From Bacteroidota bacterium (GTDB taxonomy: Bacteria; Bacteroidota; Bacteroidia; Palsa-965): 64,000 nucleotides of DNA. The position numbers and the translations under genes were made by a program. The notes beneath the pieces were generated by a model, which was not told the DNA's origin, did no database searches, and saw only the letters and a program-made list of their open reading frames with translations. The stretch spans positions 44,541-108,540 of the forward strand of contig VBWE01000022.1 in the NCBI GenBank assembly GCA_006218065.1, read 5' to 3'. Below, piece after piece: positions 57,367 through 64,000 of this stretch (its first letter is position 1; each line of letters begins with the position of its first letter).

Positions 57367-57564
57367 GGACTCACCCCCCGGCCCCCTCTCTCCGTCTTCA
57401 ACATGTTTTCAGAAGCAGGAAGATCGTTTTGCGTCGAAGACGCAAAGAGGGGGAGCCACAACTTATAGTAATAGGAACTCCCCTCTTTGCGGCTTTGTTT
57501 TAAAAGAACTTTTCTTGTAAATCAGATTAACAAAGCCGGAGAGAGGGGGCCGGGGGGTGAGTCC
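57367..57564. repeat. 198-bp inverted-repeat element with nested hairpins (MITE-like)
   Basis: Exact 28-bp inverted repeats, GGACTCACCCCCC... at 57367-57394 and its complement at 57537-57564. Inside are GCAAAGAGGGG (about 57440) against CCCCTCTTTGC (about 57500) and a TTTGCGTC/GACGCAAA hairpin (57428-57446). No gene. It lies between mnmA and the lipoprotein gene. Confidence 0.75.
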
Positions 57565-57593
57565 ATTTTCACTATCTTTATTATCATACTTCC

Positions 57594-58316
57594 ATGAAAA
57601 ACCAAACTTTTATACGCCAAACGGGCGCCTTTTTTGCTTTTGCTTTCCTTTTGCATTCCTGCAAACCTGATCCGGTCACTATTCCCGATCTCGGTTATAA
57701 TTACGCGCCGGACAACGTGGGACATTACGTGATTTACGAAGTGGACTCTACCGTGTACGATGATTTTACCGGCGATACCAATTATTACCATTACCAGTTG
57801 AAAGAACTCGCGGAATCGGAATTTACCGATAACCAGGGGCGGCGTGCGCTGCGTATCGAGCGCTGGGTACGGTTTTATGATGATACGATTTCAGTTGACA
57901 GTCTTCCGTGGATTTTGCACCGCGTATGGTATTCGGTAAAAACACAAACCGGGTTTGAGCGGATGGAAGAAAATACGCGTTACCTGAAACTGGTTTTTCC
58001 GCCGGTGGAGGACAAAAGCTGGAACGGCAATACATACAATACGATCGGCAGCTGGGATTATGAATACGAGAGCGTGGACCAGTCGTACAATGCCAACAGC
58101 GACCTGCTCGATTCTACACTTGCCGTTTTGCAGCGGAGTAATATAAACCTGCTCGAACACCAGTATTACCACGAACGTTACGCCCGGAATGTGGGCCTTG
58201 TGGAAAAAAGTGTGGTAGATGTTTTCGATACGGCGCTTGTCGTCGGGGTTCCGGTACTCAACCGGATCGTGGGCGGCGTAAAAGTGAATTACAAGTTGCT
58301 GAGTTACGGAAACTGA
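57594..58316 (+). CDS. Putative lipoprotein of unknown function
   Basis: 240 residues with a lipobox at FAFLLHSC (Cys23). Mature part is beta-rich with several aromatic patches (YYHYQLKELAESEF, ERWVRFYDDTI). No family recognised, but proteins of this size and form occur in many Bacteroidota genomes. Convergent with the cytochrome-like gene, with no gap between the stops. Confidence 0.75.
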   Translation: MKNQTFIRQTGAFFAFAFLLHSCKPDPVTIPDLGYNYAPDNVGHYVIYEVDSTVYDDFTGDTNYYHYQLKELAESEFTDNQGRRALRIERWVRFYDDTISVDSLPWILHRVWYSVKTQTGFERMEENTRYLKLVFPPVEDKSWNGNTYNTIGSWDYEYESVDQSYNANSDLLDSTLAVLQRSNINLLEHQYYHERYARNVGLVEKSVVDVFDTALVVGVPVLNRIVGGVKVNYKLLSYGN

Positions 58317-58781
58317 TTACTTCTCCTCTACCCGCATCTTATTGATCCGCTTCAGCGGTCCCTGGCAGAACTGGCCGTGACATCCGGCGCAGGCGTTCAC
58401 GATATTATTGAAGTTCTGTGCACGGTCCGTCGCGTCCGAACGTTTGAACTTTTCATACGCCATCAGCCAGCTGTTGGCATACACGTTAAACGTAACGCGG
58501 TCGAGTGTACTGTCTGTCGCTTTTGCCGTAGTCAGCGTTTTGAAGTTTTCCGGGAAGTTGGCCGGCATTTCGGTGTGCTGCCCGATGAACTGTTGCGTAT
58601 TCTCCGTCCATGCCGTCATTTCGCGCATGAGTATGGCCAGTTCGCTGTCGCCGTTCGGGTTCAGCGGTTTGGTTTTGCAGGTGTCGGCTGTATCGGATTT
58701 TTTCTCCGCTTCAGCCGGTTTTTCCGTGCAGGCCGGCAGCAAAGTCAGTGCAATGATACCGGAAATTAAAAGCTGCTTCAT
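58317..58781 (-). CDS. Putative lipoprotein with single heme-binding motif
   Basis: 154 residues with a lipobox (LTLLPAC, Cys18) and a single CAGCH motif near the C-terminus (NACAGCHGQFCQGP). Length and position of the heme site resemble a cytochrome c'-like four-helix bundle. Probably anchored to the inner or outer membrane facing the periplasm, in electron transfer or gas binding. Overlaps the DUF4920 gene upstream by 4 bp, so co-translated. Confidence 0.8.
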   Translation of the reverse strand: MKQLLISGIIALTLLPACTEKPAEAEKKSDTADTCKTKPLNPNGDSELAILMREMTAWTENTQQFIGQHTEMPANFPENFKTLTTAKATDSTLDRVTFNVYANSWLMAYEKFKRSDATDRAQNFNNIVNACAGCHGQFCQGPLKRINKMRVEEK

Positions 58782-59281
58782 TTTTTGATGATAACGCCGC
58801 GCGCTTCGAACGAGAGTTCGATTTCAGGCTCGGTGATTTTTTCGATCTCCGCTTTGCTTTCCCCGGCATCTTCGGCATAATGGCGAAGTTCGGCGACACT
58901 GGTCGTATCGAGATACGCGAAACCGTCGATATACACGGTCTTGCCAGATGCGTCCTTGGGAACGAAGAAGGCGTAATCTTTAAACGTAACGCGCATGCTC
59001 TGCTCATTGCCCAGGTCCATTTCCATCCAACAGCCTTTTTTCTGGCATACACCGTTGATGGTACCTGTTACTTTCATCGCAAGTGAATCGAGCCCGCGCA
59101 TTTTGCCCATCACTTCGGCAACCGGCACAGCGCCGTCAGTTGAAATCGTATCACCGAAATACGAAAGTGTAGTGTCCACTTTCGGGGCTTCGGGTTTTGT
59201 GGGATCTGCATTTTCTTTTTTGGCATCGCCGCAGGATGCGAATACTGCGACGGCAAAGCATAGGAAAAGTGACTTTTTCAT
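58778..59281 (-). CDS. DUF4920 family lipoprotein
   Basis: 167 residues from ATG 59281 with a lipobox (AVAVFASC, Cys16). GVCQKKGCWMEMDLGNEQSM, then MRVTFKDYAFFVPKDASGKT, is the DUF4920 signature with the CxxxxCW pair that may bind metal. Coupled to the heme-protein gene, suggesting a shared redox or metal role. Upstream readings from 59407 precede the promoter. Confidence 0.85.
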   Translation of the reverse strand: MKKSLFLCFAVAVFASCGDAKKENADPTKPEAPKVDTTLSYFGDTISTDGAVPVAEVMGKMRGLDSLAMKVTGTINGVCQKKGCWMEMDLGNEQSMRVTFKDYAFFVPKDASGKTVYIDGFAYLDTTSVAELRHYAEDAGESKAEIEKITEPEIELSFEARGVIIKK

Positions 59282-59303
59282 TGTTTTGTTATGGATTCGG
59301 CTG

Positions 59304-59311
59304 CAAATGTA
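59304..59311 (-). promoter_or_regulatory. -7 promoter element of the DUF4920-heme protein operon
   Basis: TACATTTG on the minus strand, full TAnnTTTG match, 22 bp before ATG 59281. Confidence 0.6.
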
Positions 59312-59483
59312 AAGCAAAAAACACCCGGCCGATAGGATTAGCATTTCATTAACAAAACCAATTGTCCCTAATTTTTCCCGGGACAAAATGCATGTAAATA
59401 CCTGCAAAAAGGCATGATGTGAAATCCTTTGCCGGCTGATTTCCCACGGCTTTTAAGTAACTTTACGGGAAATAATTGGCTGC

Positions 59484-61157
59484 ATGAGAAGACTGCTACG
59501 CTTTATCTTACCGGGTATAATATGCTTTGCGGCTGATCTCCCGGCGCAAACGCCGCAGAAATACTGGGTTCAGTTCACCGACAAAAACAACAGCCCCTAC
59601 TCCATCTCCAATCCGTCGGCCTACTTAGGTTCCCGCGCGCTCACCCGCCGCACCAGCCAGGGCATCGCTATCGACTCGCTCGACCTGCCGGTGAATCCTG
59701 CATACGTCAGCGGTGTAGCGGCTACCGGCGTTTCCATGCTCGGCAAATCGAAATGGCTCAACGGCGTGATTATTTTCACCAATGATACTAACGCCCTGCT
59801 TACCATTCAAAGCCTGCCCTATGTAAGCACCATGTTCAACGTGGGCCGGGAACGCGAAAAGCCGCAGGATAAATTCAACGAAACGTTTTCGGAAACTATA
59901 CATAATCAGCGCACCGGCGCGATGAATGCCAGTACGATCAATTACGGTCCTTCGTTTACCCAGATCAATATGCTCGGCGGCGTTTGCCTGCACAATGCCG
60001 GTTTCCTCGGCCAGGGCATGCACATCGCAGTAATCGACGCCGGTTTCTGGAGCGTGGATACGGTAAACGCATTCGATTCGCTTTGGACGAACAACCGGAT
60101 TCTCGGAACCTGGGATTTCGTGCAGAACAACGCTTCCGTTTACGAAGACGATACGCACGGCATGATGGTGCTTTCGTGCATGGGCGGAAACCTGCCCGGG
60201 CAGGTAGTCGGTACCGCTCCCGAAGCGAGTTACTGGCTGCTGCGGAGCGAAGAAGCGGCGACCGAGCACGTAGTCGAAGAATATTTATGGTCCGCCGCCG
60301 CCGAATTTGCCGACAGTGTGGGCGCGGATGTGATCAACTCTTCGTTAGGCTATACGCAGTTCGACAATCCTGCCGAGAACCACGTTTTTGCCACGGATAT
60401 GAACGGGAATGTTTGTCCTTCTTCCGTTGCGGCGGATTTCGCTGCAAGCCGTGGAATCGCCGTGGTGGTCAGCGCAGGCAATTCGGGTTCCGGCTCCTGG
60501 CGCATGATCGGTGCGCCGGCCGATGCCGACAGCGCGCTGGCTATTGGTGCGGTGGACAGTGCGGAACTTATTGCGGGTTTCAGTTCGCACGGATTCAGCG
60601 CCGACGGGGATGTAAAACCGAATGTATGCGCGCAGGGTTCGGGTGCGGTTGTCGCTGCTCCCGGCGGCGGGACCTGGAACGCGAACGGCACTTCCTTTTC
60701 CTCACCGATCACGGCAGGACTCGTGGCTTGTCTCTGGCAGGCGCATCCGAACATGACCAATATGCAGGTGCTGCAGAATATCGAAATGAGCGCTGACCGT
60801 TTCGGCAATCCCGATACGCTTTACGGCTACGGCATTCCCGATTTCTGCGCAGCAAACATCACGCTCGGCGGAACCGGTGGTATGAATTTCAACGAAGGCG
60901 ACCAGATCAGCGGCGTTGGTCCGAATCCGTTTACCGACAAAATCGAGTTCAGCTATTTCGCTACGATCCCGCAGCAGATCCATGTCGAACTCTACGACAT
61001 CCGCGGCCGCATGCTCATGCATGAAATCCTGAACGCGCAGAAAAATTCGGTCAACCGTTTTTCTATCGGGCAACTCGAAACTGTTGAACAGGGACTTTAC
61101 CTGCTGCGCATTACTTCCGCTACGGGCGAGTGGACGCATAAGCTGGTGAAGAAGTAG
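59484..61157 (+). CDS. Secreted subtilisin-like serine protease (S8) with T9SS tail
   Basis: 557 residues, signal peptide (LLRFILPGIICFAADLPA). Catalytic triad intact: D185 (IAVIDAGF), H225 (DTHGMMVLS) and S404 (NGTSFSSP); the oxyanion Asn is in VVVSAGNSGSG. Residues about 20-150 are a propeptide-like region. The end is a T9SS type A domain (GPNPFTDKIEFSYFATIPQQ to THKLVKK). Exported protease, probably for protein nutrient degradation. Confidence 0.94.
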   Translation: MRRLLRFILPGIICFAADLPAQTPQKYWVQFTDKNNSPYSISNPSAYLGSRALTRRTSQGIAIDSLDLPVNPAYVSGVAATGVSMLGKSKWLNGVIIFTNDTNALLTIQSLPYVSTMFNVGREREKPQDKFNETFSETIHNQRTGAMNASTINYGPSFTQINMLGGVCLHNAGFLGQGMHIAVIDAGFWSVDTVNAFDSLWTNNRILGTWDFVQNNASVYEDDTHGMMVLSCMGGNLPGQVVGTAPEASYWLLRSEEAATEHVVEEYLWSAAAEFADSVGADVINSSLGYTQFDNPAENHVFATDMNGNVCPSSVAADFAASRGIAVVVSAGNSGSGSWRMIGAPADADSALAIGAVDSAELIAGFSSHGFSADGDVKPNVCAQGSGAVVAAPGGGTWNANGTSFSSPITAGLVACLWQAHPNMTNMQVLQNIEMSADRFGNPDTLYGYGIPDFCAANITLGGTGGMNFNEGDQISGVGPNPFTDKIEFSYFATIPQQIHVELYDIRGRMLMHEILNAQKNSVNRFSIGQLETVEQGLYLLRITSATGEWTHKLVKK

Positions 61158-61179
61158 AGACGCTCCGGGAATTAATTTC

Positions 61180-61256
61180 AAATGTAAAATGGCAAATGAT
61201 AAATGTAAAAGACAAACACTTTGACATTTTAGATTTGTCATTTTGCATTTTTCATT
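61180..61256. repeat. Inverted repeat with AAATGTAAAATG/GACATTT units, copy 1
   Basis: Left arm 61180-61216 and right arm 61221-61256 are near-complementary, built of units such as AAATGTAAAATGGCAAATG and TTTGTCATTTTGCATTT. Same family as 63080-63157. Confidence 0.65.
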
Positions 61257-61289
61257 CGCATTGGTATTTCAGGAGCAAGTAAAATCAAA

Positions 61290-61324
61290 AACCGCAAGCC
61301 CGGGGAACAAAGAGGCTTGCGGTT
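61290..61324 (-). terminator. Rho-independent terminator of the 61350 gene
   Basis: AACCGCAAGCC / GGCTTGCGGTT, perfect 11-bp stem, followed on the minus strand by a T-rich tract. Confidence 0.85.
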
Positions 61325-61349
61325 CTACCAAACAAAACAAACGGAGATT

Positions 61350-62021
61350 TCACTTCCCGAAGAAATGGCAGCAGTCGGCTACGGCGTACCTGCCGGAACC
61401 ACGCTTGCGCGTCATCTTGCGGTATTTGACACGGAAATCACGTTTGAAACTTTTCCAGCCCCGTTTCATCGAAAATGAATGGGATTTTTTATGCGAGCCG
61501 GAACCGCCCGATGATGCTTTGCGCTCGAAACTCATATTTACTTTCGGGAGATTGATCTCCGGCCTGTTGATCTGTGGAACGCCGATCGATACCTGCGGAG
61601 CCTGCACTTCTATGGAAAGCTGCCGGGGCGCCGACATCCCGCGATCACCCACATTATCCAGGTTGATCATCTGTTCGAAATTATTATCGTTCGACGCAAA
61701 CTGGTTATCCAGCGGGTTCGAAATATTTCCGCGGTCTCCTCCCCTGCTCTTGTTTCCGCCGCGCGATACATTTCCACGATTCACGAGGTTGCTCACATTC
61801 GACGTATTTCCGCGATTTACATCCCCGCGGCTCTGTATATCGCTGAAATTCGAAATATTAACCATCACCGGTGCGATGTTGCCGTAACTGGACATCTGGC
61901 TGATGTTCGTCGCCATCTGCACAGGCGGATTATCATCGTCATTCTGTATGAATTGTTGTTGATTTTGTGCAAATGAATTTGCCGCGAGAAGAACGGCTGC
62001 CGGGAGGAATATTTTTTTCAT
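61350..62021 (-). CDS. Exported Asn/Gly-rich protein of unknown function
   Basis: 223 residues with signal peptide (KIFLPAAVLLAANSFAQ). Middle part is low-complexity (NRGNTSNVSNLVNRGNVSRG, then RGGNKSRGGDRGNISNP), the C-terminal 50 residues are strongly basic (HKKSHSFSMKRGWKSFKRDF). No family recognised. Could be an envelope matrix or surface protein. It has its own terminator. Confidence 0.7.
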   Translation of the reverse strand: MKKIFLPAAVLLAANSFAQNQQQFIQNDDDNPPVQMATNISQMSSYGNIAPVMVNISNFSDIQSRGDVNRGNTSNVSNLVNRGNVSRGGNKSRGGDRGNISNPLDNQFASNDNNFEQMINLDNVGDRGMSAPRQLSIEVQAPQVSIGVPQINRPEINLPKVNMSFERKASSGGSGSHKKSHSFSMKRGWKSFKRDFRVKYRKMTRKRGSGRYAVADCCHFFGK

Positions 62022-62165
62022 GCGCGTAGCGTTTTGTGCATTTGTATATGCAACTATACGGCATGAAAATGTCCGGGTAACGGGCTTAGGATAATTTAAC
62101 GAAAGCGCTTTTCTGCGGGCGCGGGATTGTTAAAATTTGCTTGGAGTGCCGGAACTTTCCGGGCA

Positions 62166-62252
62166 TGAATGGCGAATGTCGAAGTTTGTTTTCCGTTCGC
62201 AATTCGCTGTTCGATATTCATCATTCGGCATTCGGCATTCGTTTCAGAATTA
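62166..62252. repeat. Short-unit repeat with ATTCG(G)C units
   Basis: Repeats of ATTCGGC, TTCGCAATTCGC and GCGAATGTCGAAG over 87 bp, partly complementary. A third family of the same style as 61180 and 50841. No open frame with a family match is found in 62022-62256. Confidence 0.5.
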
Positions 62253-62256
62253 CTTA

Positions 62257-62970
62257 CTACTCCGCAGGAGCAGCCGGCTGCGGCAAATGATAAAACACGC
62301 AGCGGTCGAACGGTGTCCACAGGCTTACTTTTACGCCGGCGTACCGGAGCGCATTGCCTGTCCACACGTTACAGGTTTTAAACAAACTGTACTTTTCTTT
62401 CGCTTCATAAAAAGCATCGTATTTCCCATAGCCCGGCACCTTGATATGCTGCACCTGTTTTGAAGCATCCAGTTGAAACGTGCGACTCACAAAATCGCAA
62501 AGCGCGCGGTACTGTTCTTTCGAGATGCGGACCACCGAACAGTTTTCGCCGGCCGCGGGAAGCTTTTTTCTCCAGGTTACATGCATGGCCGAAGAACTCA
62601 GCCAGAACGCCGCTTTCAAAGCCGTACTCGCTTTCAGATCGGCCCAGGTGGGCGTTTCAATATAAAATCCTTTATCGCCCCAGCCCAGCGAAACAAATCC
62701 GAAGGTGGAATCGGCAGCAGCAACGTCGCGGAAAGAAAGCATCGAAGACCAGTCGTGTATTTCATGCTTCACGGGCATTATGATATCCGTGTGCACACCG
62801 TTACTGTAAATGGCGATGGTGATACCGTCTTCCGTTTCTGCAAAATCCGTATTCGACGGAATCCAGGTGAGGACAAGCATGGTAATCCCGTACATGAGCA
62901 GGAAAACAAAAAAGCCGAGAACTGAACGGAGGACTACCCGGAACAGCCGTTTATACCAAGGACGGGACAT
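62257..62970 (-). CDS. TIGR02117/DUF2459 family protein
   Basis: 237 residues with one N-terminal membrane helix (LGFFVFLLMYGITMLVLTWI). Motifs of the family: YSNGVHTDIIMPV, LGWGDKGFYIETPTWADLK, SSSAMHVTW and FKTCNVWTGNALRYAGV, including conserved His and Cys that suggest a cysteine-protease-like (NlpC/P60-type) fold. The function is not established. Periplasmic. Confidence 0.88.
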   Translation of the reverse strand: MSRPWYKRLFRVVLRSVLGFFVFLLMYGITMLVLTWIPSNTDFAETEDGITIAIYSNGVHTDIIMPVKHEIHDWSSMLSFRDVAAADSTFGFVSLGWGDKGFYIETPTWADLKASTALKAAFWLSSSAMHVTWRKKLPAAGENCSVVRISKEQYRALCDFVSRTFQLDASKQVQHIKVPGYGKYDAFYEAKEKYSLFKTCNVWTGNALRYAGVKVSLWTPFDRCVFYHLPQPAAPAE

Positions 62971-63079
62971 TATTCAAATGTCGGAAAGAAGCGGGTTGGC
63001 TCCGCCAGCCTTATCAAATTTTAACGGGGAAGGATTTTAAACGGAGGTTCCGTTCCGCTGTGATGTCCACATCCGTATG

Positions 63080-63157
63080 AAATGTAAAATGTCAAATGAT
63101 AAAGTCAAAAGTGAAATCACTTTGACATTTAGCCTTCGAAATTTGACATTTGAAATT
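63080..63157. repeat. Inverted repeat with AAATGTAAAATG/GACATTT units, copy 2
   Basis: Left arm 63080-63118 and right arm 63120-63157, same family as 61180-61256. It lies between two minus-strand genes. Confidence 0.65.
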
Positions 63158-63169
63158 CAGCCTCCCGCA

Positions 63170-64000
63170 CTACTGTACGCTCATCACTTCGATATCGAAT
63201 ATGAGTGTGGCTTTGGGCGGGATGATGGGCGGGCGGCCATTTTCGCCATAGGCTTGCTGGTACGGAATTACGAGGCGGAGTTTATCACCTTGTTTGGCAA
63301 ATAAAAGACCTTCATCCCAGCCGGGGATCACGCTGCCGGTTCCCAGTGTAAAACAGTACGGCTTGTTTCCCCGGCGCGAACTGTCGAAAATATCCCCGTT
63401 TTCGAGATAGCCTGAATAGTGTACGCATATTTTTTTCCCGTTACCGCATGATGCTCCGGCGCCCTGTTTCACGATACAGGCTTCCGTTCCACCGACGGAA
63501 GTATGTTTTTCCGCCCCGGTAATGTCATACTTGACTTTGCCCACTTCTACCAGTTCCATGTCAAACATTAGCGTGGCGTTGGGCGGGATAAGTTTCTGGA
63601 AACCTTTTTCCCCGTAGGCCAGCGCAGGCGGAACGATCACTTTTATCCTGTCGCCTTTGTGCATCAGGGCGACCATTTCTTCCCAGCCGGGAATCACCAT
63701 TTTGAGACCAAGCACGAACGGCAAAGGCTGCGCGCGTTCCACGGATGAATCAAACATTTTCCCGTTGAGAAAAAATCCACTGTAATGCATTTTTATATCG
63801 TCACCTTTCACGGGCATCACGCTGTCTTTGTTCTGTGCGAAAATGATGTACTTCAGTCCCGAAGGAGTCGTAATCGTATCATGCTTTTTAGCAGGCACCC
63901 AGGGTTTCAGGCCGGGAGTAATATCGAGCAGTTCTACTTCGAAAATAAGGACTGAATTGGGCGGAATGCCGGGACGCGCATTCGCACCGTAAGCCAGTTC
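63170..64000 (-). CDS. Multi-domain FKBP-type peptidyl-prolyl isomerase (5' end outside window)
   Basis: 277 residues are visible, ending at 63170. The start is beyond 64000 and the frame is open to the edge. Three FKBP domains are seen or begun: the end of a first (ELAYGANARPGIPPNSVLIF), a second with IKMHYSGFFLNGKMFDSSVE to LAYGEKGFQKLIPPNATLMF and a third with ICVHYSGYLENGDIFDSS to YQQAYGENGRPPIIPPKATL. Such proteins catalyse proline isomerisation and chaperone folding, here probably in the periplasm. Confidence 0.9.
   Translation of the reverse strand, partial: ELAYGANARPGIPPNSVLIFEVELLDITPGLKPWVPAKKHDTITTPSGLKYIIFAQNKDSVMPVKGDDIKMHYSGFFLNGKMFDSSVERAQPLPFVLGLKMVIPGWEEMVALMHKGDRIKVIVPPALAYGEKGFQKLIPPNATLMFDMELVEVGKVKYDITGAEKHTSVGGTEACIVKQGAGASCGNGKKICVHYSGYLENGDIFDSSRRGNKPYCFTLGTGSVIPGWDEGLLFAKQGDKLRLVIPYQQAYGENGRPPIIPPKATLIFDIEVMSVQ

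Overview
The window looks like a chromosomal segment of an environmental member of the Bacteroidota, probably near Chitinophagales/Sphingobacteriales or Flavobacteriales. The evidence is many promoters with the Bacteroidota -7 box TAnnTTTG, few Shine-Dalgarno sequences, several exported proteins with type IX secretion (T9SS) C-terminal sorting domains, a gliding-motility-type (CHU_C) C-terminus, SprB repeats, and Bacteroidota families such as DUF4199, DUF4920 and the BNR/sortilin-like protein.

Layout: 1-8.1 kb is housekeeping (TPR protein, gyrA, clpC, mnmE). From 8.1 to 19.3 kb lies a visibly AT-richer integrative element. It sits exactly in the 3' end of mnmE, is bounded by a 17-bp direct repeat that encodes the last codons and stop of mnmE, and carries a tyrosine integrase, HTH/excisionase-like proteins, a replication-initiator-like gene, a degenerate RadC/JAMM protein, a type IIG restriction-modification enzyme and a CoiA-like nuclease with a membrane anchor. 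Short repeats near both ends look like integrase arm sites. From 19.4 to 38.5 kb are a propeller histidine kinase with its LytTR regulator, large surface/secreted proteins (LamG-SprB, kelch/PKD, BNR, PKD-CHU_C), a DinB protein, a His-rich exported protein and Dps. From 38.6 to 46.2 kb are recN, sucD, a frameshifted flavoprotein (BaiN type) and two more exported proteins.

From 46.4 to 57.4 kb are a rifampin ADP-ribosyltransferase (arr), a cupin, HEAT and ankyrin proteins, lolD, RNase P RNA, an Smr protein, the SRP RNA, a DUF4199 membrane protein, a GT2 glycosyltransferase, a four-helix-bundle gene enclosed in 43-bp inverted repeats (a possible small mobile unit), a MORN-type protein, an FkbM methyltransferase without a normal start codon, a T9SS protein and mnmA. 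From 57.4 to 64 kb are a 198-bp hairpin element, a lipoprotein, a cytochrome-like lipoprotein, DUF4920, a secreted subtilase, a TIGR02117 protein and a multi-domain FKBP isomerase running off the window.

Repeats are a strong theme. At least five unrelated families of palindromic or inverted intergenic repeats are present, besides ordinary hairpin terminators. The most promising candidates for undescribed biology are the defence-carrying element in mnmE and the IR-flanked four-helix-bundle unit.
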